From Kitasatospora papulosa (GTDB lineage: Bacteria; Actinomycetota; Actinomycetes; Streptomycetales; Streptomycetaceae), in contig NZ_JNYQ01000001.1 in assembly GCF_000717245.1 (NCBI RefSeq), forward strand, positions 496,001-560,000: a stretch of 64,000 nt of DNA, in the 5' to 3' direction. The notes beneath the pieces are model-generated. The model did no database searches, was not told the DNA's origin, and saw nothing but the letters and a program-made list of their open reading frames with translations. Both the position numbers and the translations under genes were made by a program. The number at the start of each line of letters is the position of its first letter. Position 1 is the stretch's first letter. Positions 1 through 8,884 of this stretch are shown here, piece by piece.

Positions 1-470
1 TCGCCGGCGAGGTGGCGCATGGCCTCCTGTGTCGGGGCGAGGAGGAGGTCGGCCGCGTGATCGGTGAGGATGCGGTTGTGCTCCTCCGGCATCCGGCGGT
101 TGAAGGAACGCAGGCCGGCTTCCAGGTGGGCCACCGGAAGGTGCATCTTGACGGCGGAGAGCGCACCGGCCAGCGTCGAATTCGTGTCCCCGTACACCAG
201 AACCCAGTCGGGCCGTTCGGCTTCGAGCACCGGATCCATGGCCGTGAGTACTCCGCCGGTCTGAGTGCCGTGGCTGCCGGAACCGATGCCGAGGTGAACA
301 TCCGGGTCGGGGATGCCCAGGCCGGAGAAGAAGACATCGGACAGGTCCGCGTCGTAATGCTGGCCTGTGTGCACGATTACATGCTGATGCCCGGTTCCGG
401 CGAACGCTGCAGCGATCGGCGCGAGCTTGACCAACTGAGGGCGCGCCCCGACGACGCTAAGGACCTTCAC
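1..470 (-). CDS. wecB: UDP-N-acetylglucosamine 2-epimerase (non-hydrolysing), C-terminus cut by the window edge
   Basis: Reads right to left from a GTG at 470 preceded by AGGAG about 10 nt upstream. The first ~156 residues are present and the rest lies outside the window. The N-terminus VVGARPQ, then HTGQHYD, VYGDTNST and HLEAGLRSF are signature blocks of the WecB/MnaA family (GT-B fold). The enzyme interconverts UDP-GlcNAc and UDP-ManNAc in the cytoplasm, giving a ManNAc donor for surface glycopolymers. It is divergent from the glycosyltransferase genes at 624 onwards, so a shared intergenic control region (471-623) is likely. Family assignment is very secure; the polymer it feeds is inference. 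Confidence 0.93.
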   Translation of the reverse strand, partial: MKVLSVVGARPQLVKLAPIAAAFAGTGHQHVIVHTGQHYDADLSDVFFSGLGIPDPDVHLGIGSGSHGTQTGGVLTAMDPVLEAERPDWVLVYGDTNSTLAGALSAVKMHLPVAHLEAGLRSFNRRMPEEHNRILTDHAADLLLAPTQEAMRHLAG

Positions 471-623
471 GGTGTTTGTGCTCCTTGCAGAGATGGATAC
501 CGGCAGGCTACGTGTTTTACAGGGTGCCGCTCGACGCAACTGCGGGCGAGACGCGATTACTGTTGGGAATCGCCCCGATGATAAAGTGTCTTCCTACCGG
601 TTGTGCTAGGGAAGAAGTCAAAA
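471..623. promoter_or_regulatory. Divergent control region between wecB and the glycosyltransferase genes
   Basis: 153 bp, locally AT-richer than its neighbours. On the plus strand a possible -35 TTACTG (557-562) lies 16 bp before TGATAA (579-584), about 40 bp upstream of the ATG at 624. These are weak consensus matches only; no operator repeat was seen. Confidence 0.3.
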
Positions 624-1868
624 ATGAGTGAGGCAGCGTCTCGGGACGCGGCTGTTGTCACGCCGTGGTACCCCTCGCGGCAGCTGCCTTTCCGAGGGGC
701 GTTCGTCCAAGCCATGGTCGACGCGACCGCTCCGGGCTGCGACAGCATGGACGTCTATCACTGCGACACCTGGGTTTCCCGGATGGACCAGCACACCGTG
801 GAAGTGGTGGAAGCCGCCAACCGTACCCTGGCCCCTCTCGCTGTCCGGTCGGTGCCGACCGTGGGGGGTGCGCAACTCGTGCATCTCGCCGTCACCACTC
901 CGCGTTCGCAGCAATTCGGGCCACTGGCCCGAAACCATGAACGACAGTTGCGTGCGGCTCTTGGTGGCAAGCCCATCGACGCGCCCGTGGTGCACGCACA
1001 TGTCGGGCTTCCCGGAGGGTGGGCGGCCCTGCAGAACGCCCGCCCCGGGGCCCGTGTGTTCGTCACCGAGCACGCCACCTACTTGGACCGCGTGCTGGCC
1101 GAACCGGAAGCACGCGCCCTGTACGACGAGCTCCTGCACCGGGTCGACGGCTTCTTCGCCGTCGGTGACCCGATCCGGAATGTGCTCGCTGCGGAGTTCC
1201 CGCACCACGCGGACAAGATCCAACAGATTCCCAACCCGATCTCGTTCGACACACAGCGCGCCGCACCGGTCACCGCTCTGCAGCGGTGGCTCTTCCTGGG
1301 CGGCCTGATCCCGCGCAAGGGTGTCGCCTGGCTGATCGAGGCCTTCGCTCAATGCCACGCCAAGGATCCCCAGCTGAAGCTCACCATGGTGGGCGAGGGT
1401 GAGCTGCGGGCGCAGCTCACGGAGCGGGTCGCGGAGCTGGGCCTTTCCGACTCTGTCGAATTCCTCGGAGCCGTTCCGCCCGCGCAGGCGCTGACGCTGA
1501 TGCGGGAACACGATCTCCTGGTGCACCCCAGCCGTTACGAGACGTTCGGCATGACCGTGGTGGAGGCGGTGGCCGCGGGCATGCCGGTCCTCGTCACCCG
1601 GTGCGGCGGCCCCGAGGAGACGCTCGCCGGCATAGAGGAAGATGCCGGCGAACTTATCGACGTCGAAGAGAACGCGGAGTCGATCAGCGAGGGCTACTGG
1701 AGGCTCCGCGAGCGTTTCGAGCGCGGCCTGGACCTGCGTCACGCCCAAGAAGTCCTGGCAGGCCGCTACGGCTACGAGGCCGTTGCTGAAGCTCATTACC
1801 GGCTCTGGTTCCCCGCATCGGCTCAGGGCCGGAGCGAGGGTACCGAATGCGCCGGCGCCCTCGATTGA
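624..1868 (+). CDS. Family 4 glycosyltransferase (GT-B fold)
   Basis: 414 residues. ATG at 624 follows AGGGAAG and is preferred over an in-frame GTG at 603. The N-terminal acceptor half has TPWYPS, HAHVGLPGG and VTEHATYL. The C-terminal donor half has LGGLIPRKG and the E-x7-E retaining motif in ETFGMTVVE, followed by GGPEE. Probably a cytoplasmic sugar-nucleotide-dependent transferase in exopolysaccharide or glycopolymer synthesis. It is closely similar to the middle of the minus-strand protein at 3947-6223. The next gene begins 9 nt downstream and matches the C-terminal extension of that same protein. Sugar donor and acceptor cannot be read from sequence. Confidence 0.9.
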   Translation: MSEAASRDAAVVTPWYPSRQLPFRGAFVQAMVDATAPGCDSMDVYHCDTWVSRMDQHTVEVVEAANRTLAPLAVRSVPTVGGAQLVHLAVTTPRSQQFGPLARNHERQLRAALGGKPIDAPVVHAHVGLPGGWAALQNARPGARVFVTEHATYLDRVLAEPEARALYDELLHRVDGFFAVGDPIRNVLAAEFPHHADKIQQIPNPISFDTQRAAPVTALQRWLFLGGLIPRKGVAWLIEAFAQCHAKDPQLKLTMVGEGELRAQLTERVAELGLSDSVEFLGAVPPAQALTLMREHDLLVHPSRYETFGMTVVEAVAAGMPVLVTRCGGPEETLAGIEEDAGELIDVEENAESISEGYWRLRERFERGLDLRHAQEVLAGRYGYEAVAEAHYRLWFPASAQGRSEGTECAGALD

Positions 1869-1877
1869 TGGAGTGAC

Positions 1878-2426
1878 ATGCAGGTTCTGTTCCTGGCCCT
1901 GGACGGATCGCGGAAGCGCGCCGTGCTGGAGGAGTCAGCCGAGGCCGTGTCGAACGGTGCCCGGGTCATGGTGGTCGTAGGTAAGAAGCAGGCTTGGGCC
2001 GGTGCCCAGTTCGCGCCCGGAGTCGTGGTGACCACGCTGGCCGCGCTGGAGGCACGCCATCTGCCGAGGCGGGTGGAGCACGCAGTGCTCTACAGGGCGC
2101 CGCGGGCGACTGCCCGGGCCGTCGGGCGAGGGCCCTTGCGCGGCGGTGCGCGACGGGTGCTCAAGTCGTATGAGCGGGGTGTCGCCGGCAGGCTGCACCG
2201 CAAGGTCTTCGTCCCTCTCCACCGCCGGTTGTGGCCGGATGCGCGGGCCCGTATGGTTCGCGCAGTTTTCGAGGCACATGGGGGGCTCGACCTGCTGGTC
2301 GTGAGTGACGCGCTCTCCGTGCCCCGTGCCGTGCAGCTGCTGGGTGCGTGGGCGGGCAACGAGGCCGCCCCGCGAGTCTGCTACGGCCTGGATTACGACG
2401 CACCCCGAACTCTCAGCAGTCGCTGA
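1878..2426 (+). CDS. Glycosyltransferase-associated protein, free-standing homologue of the C-terminal module of the 3947-6223 protein
   Basis: 182 residues, ATG 9 nt after the preceding stop with GGAG just upstream, so probably translated with the glycosyltransferase before it. No catalytic motif is recognised. It shares an ordered series of short blocks with residues ~575-758 of the fused protein at 3947-6223: an N-terminal VLFLAL strand, a VxYxAPRA block, an HRKVF/HKNVF block, a DLLVVSD/HVFVCD strand and a terminal LDxxxxAxP block. The Arg content is high. The fold looks like half of a GT-B Rossmann domain. A role as partner subunit of the neighbouring GT4 is inferred from the gene fusion; its function is otherwise unknown. 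Confidence 0.75.
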   Translation: MQVLFLALDGSRKRAVLEESAEAVSNGARVMVVVGKKQAWAGAQFAPGVVVTTLAALEARHLPRRVEHAVLYRAPRATARAVGRGPLRGGARRVLKSYERGVAGRLHRKVFVPLHRRLWPDARARMVRAVFEAHGGLDLLVVSDALSVPRAVQLLGAWAGNEAAPRVCYGLDYDAPRTLSSR

Positions 2427-2447
2427 TCGCCTCCGATAGGGACTTCG

Positions 2448-3830
2448 ATGAACAACCGTAGTGGCCGACGCCTCCGGGTACTGTATCTGGCCTTCTACTT
2501 CCCGCCGTCTCGTGCGAGTGGCGTATACCGGGCCAGGGCAACAGCTAACCATCTGGCGGCGAACGACTGGGATGTCACGGTCTGCGCCGCCCCCCTCGAC
2601 TTCCTCTACGACATCATCGGATCGGTCGACGAGGGGCTTTCGGAAACGGTCGACCCTCGGATCCGTGTCGAGCGGCCCTCGCTGAATCAGTATTCGTGGC
2701 AGCAGGACCTGCGCAGCTACAGCAAGTTGCGTCGTACGTTCCCGCTCATGGCGAAGCGTTTCTACGAGTTCGGCCAGGAGAAGATCTTCCCCGAGCGTTA
2801 CGCTTCGTGGGCATGGGCGTCAGTGGCCCGCGGCCTGAAGCTGCACGCCAGGAAGCGTTTCGACGTGGTCGTGGCGACCGGAAACCCGTTCGCCTCCTTC
2901 GGCGCCGCCTGGCTGTTCAACCGGCTCACCGGTGTCCCCTTCGTCATGGACTACCGCGATTCATGGACACTGGACCTGTTCACGGACGAGCCCGCTTTCC
3001 CTGAGGACCACATCGCCTGGAACTGGGAAAGGAAGTGCCTGGAGAAGGCCTCCGCCGCGGTCTTCGTGAACGAAGCCCTGCGCGGCTGGCACGCGGATCG
3101 TTACCCGGATGTGGCGGAACGCATGATGGTAGTCCCCAACGGCTGGGACGCCGACGTGATCCCTGCCGCCGGGGCGGTGGAACAGGGCGAAACCCCGATC
3201 GCCACCGACCAGCCGCAGCGGCCGCTCAAATTCGCCTACCTGGGCACACTGACCGCCAAGCAGCCGGTCGAGGAGATGGCTGACGCCTTCAAGATGGCCC
3301 GTCGGCACCCGGAGCTTGCCGACGCCGAGCTGCAGATCCATGGCCACCTTGGCTTCTTCAAGAACAGCCCGCAGTCCCTGCTCATACGCCTCGGGCTTGA
3401 CGACGCCGCCCGCGAGCGCGGTGAGGAGGACACCGGTCTGCGCTACTGCGGCCCGGTGTCCAAGACGGATGTGGGCCAGGTCTACGAGGACGCCGATGTT
3501 CTGGTCTTCCTGGCCGGCGGCGGTAAGTACGTGACCTCCGGAAAAATCTTTGAGTACATGGCGTTCGGGCACCCCATCGTTTCCGTGCACGCGCCTGATA
3601 TCGCCGCTCAAGACGTGCTTGAAGGCTATCCCCTGTGGTTCAACGCGAACGGTCTCGATGTGGATGCCCTGGCCGCATCAATGGTGGCGGCCGGAAAGGC
3701 CGCCAGGGATCTCACGCCGGAGCAGCGTGAAGCAGCGCGCAGGCACGCTGACATCTATACGCGAGAAGCAGTCCTCATCCCGTTCGAGGAACGGCTGAGG
3801 GAAATCGTGGGCCGTCCGGTCACGGAATAG
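2448..3830 (+). CDS. Family 4 glycosyltransferase (second, distinct)
   Basis: 460 residues, ATG at 2448 with a weak AGGGA. N-terminal YLAFYFPPSRASG is the typical start of an exopolysaccharide GT4. It continues with VVVATGNPF, MDYRDSW and an FVNEALRGW block. The donor domain has YLGTLTAKQPVEE, and ExMAFGxPIV in the position of the E-x7-E motif. The residue range 310-325 is charged and may be a loop. Cotranscribed with the two genes before it (21 nt gap). It ends 20 bp before a strong bidirectional hairpin that separates it from the convergent gene. Sugar specificity unknown. Confidence 0.88.
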   Translation: MNNRSGRRLRVLYLAFYFPPSRASGVYRARATANHLAANDWDVTVCAAPLDFLYDIIGSVDEGLSETVDPRIRVERPSLNQYSWQQDLRSYSKLRRTFPLMAKRFYEFGQEKIFPERYASWAWASVARGLKLHARKRFDVVVATGNPFASFGAAWLFNRLTGVPFVMDYRDSWTLDLFTDEPAFPEDHIAWNWERKCLEKASAAVFVNEALRGWHADRYPDVAERMMVVPNGWDADVIPAAGAVEQGETPIATDQPQRPLKFAYLGTLTAKQPVEEMADAFKMARRHPELADAELQIHGHLGFFKNSPQSLLIRLGLDDAARERGEEDTGLRYCGPVSKTDVGQVYEDADVLVFLAGGGKYVTSGKIFEYMAFGHPIVSVHAPDIAAQDVLEGYPLWFNANGLDVDALAASMVAAGKAARDLTPEQREAARRHADIYTREAVLIPFEERLREIVGRPVTE

Positions 3831-3850
3831 CTCGGCAATGCCCGACGAAT

Positions 3851-3887
3851 AGCTGATGCCCGAATCCTAATGATTCGGGCATCAGCT
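3851..3887. terminator. Bidirectional hairpin terminator between convergent glycosyltransferase genes
   Basis: Perfect 16-bp inverted repeat: arm 3851-3866, 5-nt loop CTAAT, arm 3872-3887, followed on the plus strand by TTCTGCTTTT. It sits between the ends of the genes at 3830 and 3947. Confidence 0.85.
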
Positions 3888-3946
3888 TTCTGCTTTTCAC
3901 CGGCTGTGGGCCCTGGAATGGAGCCCGGGCCCGCAACCCGCCCCTG

Positions 3947-6223
3947 TCAGGCCTTCGGTGTCGCGTAGATCGTCCGGTCGAGGTTCGTGGTCACCGTGAG
4001 GTTCGGGTACGACTTGGCCCACTTCCAGCCGGTCACGGTGCTGTTGATGTCACAGACGAACACGTGATCAGTGAGGTCCAGCCGGAGTTCGGGAAGTGCC
4101 TTGCGCCGAGCGATGCGGGCGAGCAGTTGCGGCCTCACCTCGCGGTACCCGCGGTTGAACACGTTCTTGTGGAACGCGTTGGCTGCCCTGCTGTGCATCC
4201 GCTGCGTGGCAGCGACAGCGAGTTCGGAGGTGATGGCCGTCCTCCGCTTCCGGGCCGTCCTGCGAGCTCTACCGAGCAGGGCACGCGGTGCCTTGTAGAC
4301 GACGAAGCGTTCACCACGGGGGATCAGCAGCCGCTTCTCGCCCTGCTCGATGCTGACCATGGCCACGCGCGGGTCCAGGCCGGTGCGCTGCCACGCGGAG
4401 TTGTTGGCGGTCACCACTGTGACGTGCACACCACGTTCCAGCAGGTGGTTTGCGAAGTCCGCGATACGGCGTGGTTTGGGAGGTGCGAGCGCGAGCAGCA
4501 CAGCCCTGCCGACCCTCTCGGCCCCTATGGCAAGTGGGCCGGCGGAGGTCTCCGGTTCCGCAGACCCGAGGGGAGCGGAAAGGCCGGGGGCCTGCGGTTC
4601 CTCCGCCGCGGCGACGTCTGCCTCGGGGGAGCCCGGCGCCTTGACAGCTGATGGGGCCGACGGACGGTCCAGGTACACGTCCATCAACTGCTGGGCCACG
4701 GCAGGAGCGCCGTACCGCTGCTCCAGGACACGGCGGGCGGCAGGGAGATCGAGCTCCGCCGCGCGTGCGCGAAGCTCCCAGTAGGCGTCCGCGATGACCT
4801 GAGGGTCGTCGCTGACCTCCATCATCGAGCCGGCCAAGGTCTCGATGCCGGACAGTGTCTCCTCCGGCCCGAAGCTCCGGGTCACGAGGACGGGAAGTCC
4901 GGCAGCGACAGCCTCGACTATCGTCATCCCGAAGGTCTCGATCTTGCTCGCGTGCACGAGCAGATCGTGCCGGTGCATCAGCCCGTTGACCTCGTCAGGC
5001 GTCACCGGGGGAAGAACCGTGAAGCGATCGGCCAGTCCCAGGTCCGCGGCGCGGATGAGGAGTGCCTCCTCCATGGCGCCGCTGCCCACCATGGTGAGCG
5101 TGACCTGGGGGTCCTTCTCCGCGACCAGCGCGAAGGCCTCCAGCAGTTCACCCACTCCCTTGTGTTTGACCAGCCGGCCGACATACAGCCACTTGCGCAG
5201 TTCCGAAGAGTAATCGCAGCCCGTCGAGAACGAGTCGAAATCGATGACGTTCGGGACCACTCGCAGCTTGTCGGCGACGTCCGGGAATTCGGCCGCGATC
5301 TGATCGCGCAGGTACGTGCTGACACAGAGGAAAGCGTCGGCCCGCACCAGCACGTCGTGGTAGAGAGCGCGTGCGGCAGGCTGGGAGAAGACCTTGTTCA
5401 GGAATGTCGCGTGTTCCGTCACCACGATGCGGGCGTCGGGCTGGGCCAGCCGCATGGCGAGCACACCGCCGTAGATGCCGGCGTGGGCATGGATGACGGG
5501 GGCCTTGATCCGGCCGCCGGGCAGCGCCTTCCGCAACGCCGTTTCCTGAGCGGTGACCCAGGGGCTGTAGTTCTTCCGGTGAACCAGAGGCACCGGGACT
5601 CGCAGAAGGGTGCCTTCGGGTGTGTCCAAAACCGGGATCAGGTCCCTGTTGTCCTGGAGACGGTCGGTCGTGATCTTGATCGCGTCGTTCAGTGCGGCGT
5701 CCGCGGGGCCGGACCAGTCCTCGGTGTGAATGATGGAGAGCCGGTCGAACTTGTCGGCGACGCTGCGGGTTGCCGCCTTCACGAAGGCGCCCGCATAGGG
5801 ATTGTTCGACGACGGGTACCAGGGGGTGATCACGGCGATGTCGGCGGCTTCCGCGACTCGGCCGTCGGACGCGTACGGCTCCAGGCGGAGTGTGACGTCG
5901 GGGCGCCTCTTCGTCAGCATCCAGGCTGTCGGCAGGGCCTGGGCGTCGCCCGCGACCACCGTGTCGACGGAAGCGGCGGGTCCCGTCCTGGCCAGGACGA
6001 ACTTCTTCGCCGCCTTCAGTAGCGACCCCTTCTTGTCCGGGGTGAGCTGGACGATTTCGACGTTGTCCAGGGTCTCCAGCTCTGCGACGGCCTCCGCCCA
6101 GCTCTCCGTGGCCGGTACCACGAGCAAGACCCGATCGCCGGAACCCGCCAGGCTCTTCACGTGCTCGCGTGCCGCTCGCACTCGGTAACTGCCGTGTGCG
6201 AGATAGAGCACGTGGCTATTCAT
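3947..6223 (-). CDS. Large three-part GT4 glycosyltransferase with flanking accessory modules
   Basis: 758 residues; ATG at 6223 behind AAGGGA. Residues ~1-125 are a Rossmann-like module (VLYLAHGSYR; VVAGDAQAL). Residues ~129-540 are a complete GT4 (TPWYPSSNNPYAGAF, HAHAGIYGG, VTEHATFLN, YVGRLVKHKG, ETFGMTIVE, FGPEE) closely similar to the protein at 624-1868. A Pro/Ala/Glu-rich linker covers ~540-575. Residues ~575-758 match the free-standing protein at 1878-2426. The N-terminal module looks like a shorter version of the C-terminal one. No signal peptide or membrane span, so it is cytoplasmic. Probably builds the same class of polymer as the divergent locus. The fusion is discussed in the findings. 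Confidence 0.88.
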   Translation of the reverse strand: MNSHVLYLAHGSYRVRAAREHVKSLAGSGDRVLLVVPATESWAEAVAELETLDNVEIVQLTPDKKGSLLKAAKKFVLARTGPAASVDTVVAGDAQALPTAWMLTKRRPDVTLRLEPYASDGRVAEAADIAVITPWYPSSNNPYAGAFVKAATRSVADKFDRLSIIHTEDWSGPADAALNDAIKITTDRLQDNRDLIPVLDTPEGTLLRVPVPLVHRKNYSPWVTAQETALRKALPGGRIKAPVIHAHAGIYGGVLAMRLAQPDARIVVTEHATFLNKVFSQPAARALYHDVLVRADAFLCVSTYLRDQIAAEFPDVADKLRVVPNVIDFDSFSTGCDYSSELRKWLYVGRLVKHKGVGELLEAFALVAEKDPQVTLTMVGSGAMEEALLIRAADLGLADRFTVLPPVTPDEVNGLMHRHDLLVHASKIETFGMTIVEAVAAGLPVLVTRSFGPEETLSGIETLAGSMMEVSDDPQVIADAYWELRARAAELDLPAARRVLEQRYGAPAVAQQLMDVYLDRPSAPSAVKAPGSPEADVAAAEEPQAPGLSAPLGSAEPETSAGPLAIGAERVGRAVLLALAPPKPRRIADFANHLLERGVHVTVVTANNSAWQRTGLDPRVAMVSIEQGEKRLLIPRGERFVVYKAPRALLGRARRTARKRRTAITSELAVAATQRMHSRAANAFHKNVFNRGYREVRPQLLARIARRKALPELRLDLTDHVFVCDINSTVTGWKWAKSYPNLTVTTNLDRTIYATPKA

Positions 6224-6584
6224 TTGAATCCCTTCGCACGTTCACTCTGCGCCCTGATGATCATATAGAGGCGTTATCAAGAAGGTCGCACATCCGTGCG
6301 GCGCAGCGGGGCCAGCTTATCGCGGGCGCACCGCGACGAGACGCTGACGGAAGCGCCGCAGGCACTTGCGGCGGGAGATCGGCCGGCCGGTCGGGGCGCC
6401 ATCCACCGATTGATCACCGCGAGTTCGAGCGGGGCGTCGCAGGAGGACGCGTGCGGACCGGCAACCGGCTGCCGAGCCTGTGAACAGCTTGATGAGGCAG
6501 TTTTCCACAGGGGGCCGGACGGAAGACACGCCCACCCGGGACTGCCGCTCGTCGCCGGAGCGAAAAATCCGGCCGCCCGGGGGG
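6224..6584. other. 361-bp spacer, probable promoter of the large glycosyltransferase
   Basis: No convincing gene on either strand. On the minus strand a -10-like TATGAT (6265-6260) lies 17 bp after a poor -35 (6288-6283) and about 37 nt upstream of the ATG at 6223. Nothing else structured was seen. Confidence 0.35.
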
Positions 6585-7187
6585 TCAGGCCCGGCGCTCC
6601 GACAGAAGTCCGTCCCGCTCCTCGTACAGTTCGCCGCTCTGCGGGCAGACCCAGATCCCGGGCTCGCCCGTCTTCTCGGTGAGGCGCTGTCCGTTCCGTC
6701 CTACCCAGCCGACCTGGCGTGCCGGTACGCCGACCACCAGCGCGAAGTCCGGTACGTCCTTCGTGACGACGGCGCCGGCCGCCACCATCGCCCAGCGTCC
6801 GACCCGCACGGGAGCGACACAGACGGAGCGGGCGCCCAGAGAAGCGCCTTCCGCGACCTTCACACCGACGGCCTCCCAGTCGCCGCCGCGCTTCTGCTTG
6901 CCCTCGGGATCCACCGAGCGCGGGTTGTGGTCGTTGGTGAGGACCACGGCAGGACCGACGAAGACACCGTCGCCGAGCTCGGCCGGCTCGTACACCAGGG
7001 CGTAGTTCTGCAGCTTGACGTTGTCACCGATCTGTACGCCTGTACCCACGTACGCCCCTCGGCCCACCACGCAGCCTTCGCCGAGCTTGGCCTCCTCCCG
7101 GATCTGGGCGAGCTCCCACACGCTGCTGCCGGCGCCGATCTCGGCGCTGTCGTCGACCTGTGCGGTGGGCTGGACCCTGTAGTTCAC
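6585..7187 (-). CDS. Left-handed beta-helix N-acetyltransferase (WbpD/WlbB type sugar acetyltransferase)
   Basis: 200 residues; GTG at 7187 behind GAAGG. The whole chain is hexapeptide repeats (I-G-x-G-S-x, L-G-x-G-x-V and similar) with the loop LTNDHNPRS containing the catalytic His typical of UDP-3-amino sugar N-acetyltransferases. The end is VVGVPARQVGWV. Such enzymes use acetyl-CoA to N-acetylate UDP-linked 3-amino-3-deoxyhexuronic acids or related sugars before polymerisation. The partner dehydrogenase and aminotransferase are not in the window. Substrate is therefore inferred. The next gene on the same strand lies 166 bp upstream. Confidence 0.85.
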   Translation of the reverse strand: MNYRVQPTAQVDDSAEIGAGSSVWELAQIREEAKLGEGCVVGRGAYVGTGVQIGDNVKLQNYALVYEPAELGDGVFVGPAVVLTNDHNPRSVDPEGKQKRGGDWEAVGVKVAEGASLGARSVCVAPVRVGRWAMVAAGAVVTKDVPDFALVVGVPARQVGWVGRNGQRLTEKTGEPGIWVCPQSGELYEERDGLLSERRA

Positions 7188-7353
7188 GTGTCATACCTTC
7201 CGGAGAGTGGACCTGCCGAGAGCATACGAGCTGGGGTGAGGCCGCTGTGTGCCGATACCCCCTGTGGACGTGTGGCCGCCGTCCGCCGGAGAGGTTCCGC
7301 GTGGCATGGCTGCCTGGAGAGGCCCTCACCCGGGCGTGCATCCGGCGAAGGTC

Positions 7354-8541
7354 CTACTTCTCCCCGTTCGGCGGGGCCGCACCCGACGCGGCCGGCTGGA
7401 GCGTCTCGCGCCGCGGTCTCCTGGCGGGGCGACGGGAACCTGTGCCCCCGCCCGGCCCCAGGCGGCGGAGTAGGCGTTCCAGCGGGTGTTCCAGCCAGTA
7501 ATAGGCCATGGCCGCGACGATCAGGCTGATCCCCAGCGCGAGCAGCCAGATCTTCAGGGTTCCGGCCTGCGTCTCCGGCCGGCCCAGATGACCGACGAGC
7601 GATCTGATCACGATCTCGTGGAACAGGTACCAGGCGAAGGACCAGTGCCCTAGCCGGATCATCCAGGAGCCGCCGAGCCCTGTCCGGCGGCCATCGAGGT
7701 CAGCTGCCGCCGCCGCGGCCACGAGAAGGGCGAAGAGTGGCGCGGACAGCAGGTGCGAGGCACTGTAAGGGCTGTACCAGAAGCCGTCCGGGACAGCGCG
7801 CGACCACGGGATCAGCGCGAGGTGGCCGGCCAGGACGAGTGCGATCGCCACCGGGAGCCGGACCGGGGGGCGCCACCCGCGCTTGACCGCCAGGCCCAGG
7901 ACCACACCGAGAACGAACTGCAGAGTGCGCGTCGGCGGGAAGTAGTCGAGCGCCCAGAGCCGGATCGCCGGATCGTCGAACAGCGCGCCGCACGCCCATA
8001 CGGCCACCGAGGCGGCGCACAGCGCGATGGCACACCACGTTCTCCCGCGTGTCGAGCGGAGTAGCGGCAGCATCATTACCAGCGGGAACAGAAGATAGAA
8101 CCAGGCCTCGTCGCTGAGTGACCAGGCGGCGGGATTGCCGCCCACGAGGTACTGGTGCTCGGGCGTCCAGGAGTTGACCAGGCCCAGTGTGGCGACGACG
8201 CCCCGGAGGGAGACCTCGGTCCCCATGAAACGCCATACCGCGACGGAGGCGACGACGGATGCGGCCATCAGAGGCCAAATCCTGGCGAAGCGCCGCCAGA
8301 AGAAGACGCTGGGAGGCACGGCCTTCCCGTCGTACGTCCAAGCCAGCACGAAGCCCGACAGCACGAAGAAGAAGGTGACGCCACTGCGCCCGTACCAGGT
8401 CAGGTCGCTGATCCAGGGCAGCTTTCCCGTCTGCCGCGACAGGTGATAGAGAACGACCGCCAGAGCTGCCCAAAAGCGCAGCCCGGTCAGCGAGGGGAGC
8501 CGGTCACGGGTTTCTCGCGTGGATATCAGGCCCGCCGGCAT
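7354..8541 (-). CDS. Acyltransferase family 3 membrane protein (OafA/YrhL type)
   Basis: 395 residues from the ATG at 8541; an open frame extends further upstream but starts without recognisable sequence. LPSLTGLRFWAAL followed by VVLYH carries the catalytic-type His of acyltransferase-3 enzymes. About ten hydrophobic spans follow. There is the family motif RFxRIWP (RFARIWPL), and a basic Arg/Pro-rich C-terminal tail. Family members O-acetylate or otherwise acylate surface polysaccharides from the membrane. Position beside sugar transferases suggests it decorates the locus polymer; the acyl donor and site are unknown. Confidence 0.87.
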   Translation of the reverse strand: MPAGLISTRETRDRLPSLTGLRFWAALAVVLYHLSRQTGKLPWISDLTWYGRSGVTFFFVLSGFVLAWTYDGKAVPPSVFFWRRFARIWPLMAASVVASVAVWRFMGTEVSLRGVVATLGLVNSWTPEHQYLVGGNPAAWSLSDEAWFYLLFPLVMMLPLLRSTRGRTWCAIALCAASVAVWACGALFDDPAIRLWALDYFPPTRTLQFVLGVVLGLAVKRGWRPPVRLPVAIALVLAGHLALIPWSRAVPDGFWYSPYSASHLLSAPLFALLVAAAAAADLDGRRTGLGGSWMIRLGHWSFAWYLFHEIVIRSLVGHLGRPETQAGTLKIWLLALGISLIVAAMAYYWLEHPLERLLRRLGPGGGTGSRRPARRPRRETLQPAASGAAPPNGEK

Positions 8542-8884
8542 AGGGTCACCATCTTCGAGTGCGGGGAATTCGTCCGGGGCGAACGCCCCCTCGACGAGCC
8601 GTCCGTGTGCGTGGGATGGGCAGTGTCGGCCACCCCTGAACGATCTGCAGAGCAGCGTACTGGGCGTCACAGGTGCCGAGCGCCAGGTGAGGCTCTCGGG
8701 GCCGCCCGGGACGTGCTCCGCCGACTGCGCGTACCTTCCGCAGGCCGCTCGCTTTCGGCACAGCCGCCTGAGGTGTCTGTGGGGCTGGCAGTGCGTTGCC
8801 GCCCCGACGGATCCCTACGTGGTACACCTGTGCGGCTGCACCGGCAGAAGGGTGCCGGAGCAGCCGCACAGGGCCACTTCTGTA
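8542..8884. other. 343-bp spacer between the polysaccharide locus and the secreted-protein island
   Basis: Holds the hairpin at 8827-8872, which would terminate the gene at 8885-11011. No other gene is supported. Confidence 0.5.
8827..8872 (-). terminator. Hairpin terminator of the lectin/FG-GAP pseudoprotease gene
   Basis: Perfect 13-bp arms 8827-8839 and 8860-8872, one A-A mismatch, then a further 6-bp stem (CCGGCA/TGCCGG) and a 6-nt loop. It lies 12 bp beyond the stop codon at 8885. Confidence 0.75.

Noticed and set aside
618..1796. 392-codon minus-strand frame opposite the first GT4
   Set aside because: No motifs or ribosome site; the plus strand has all GT4 blocks.
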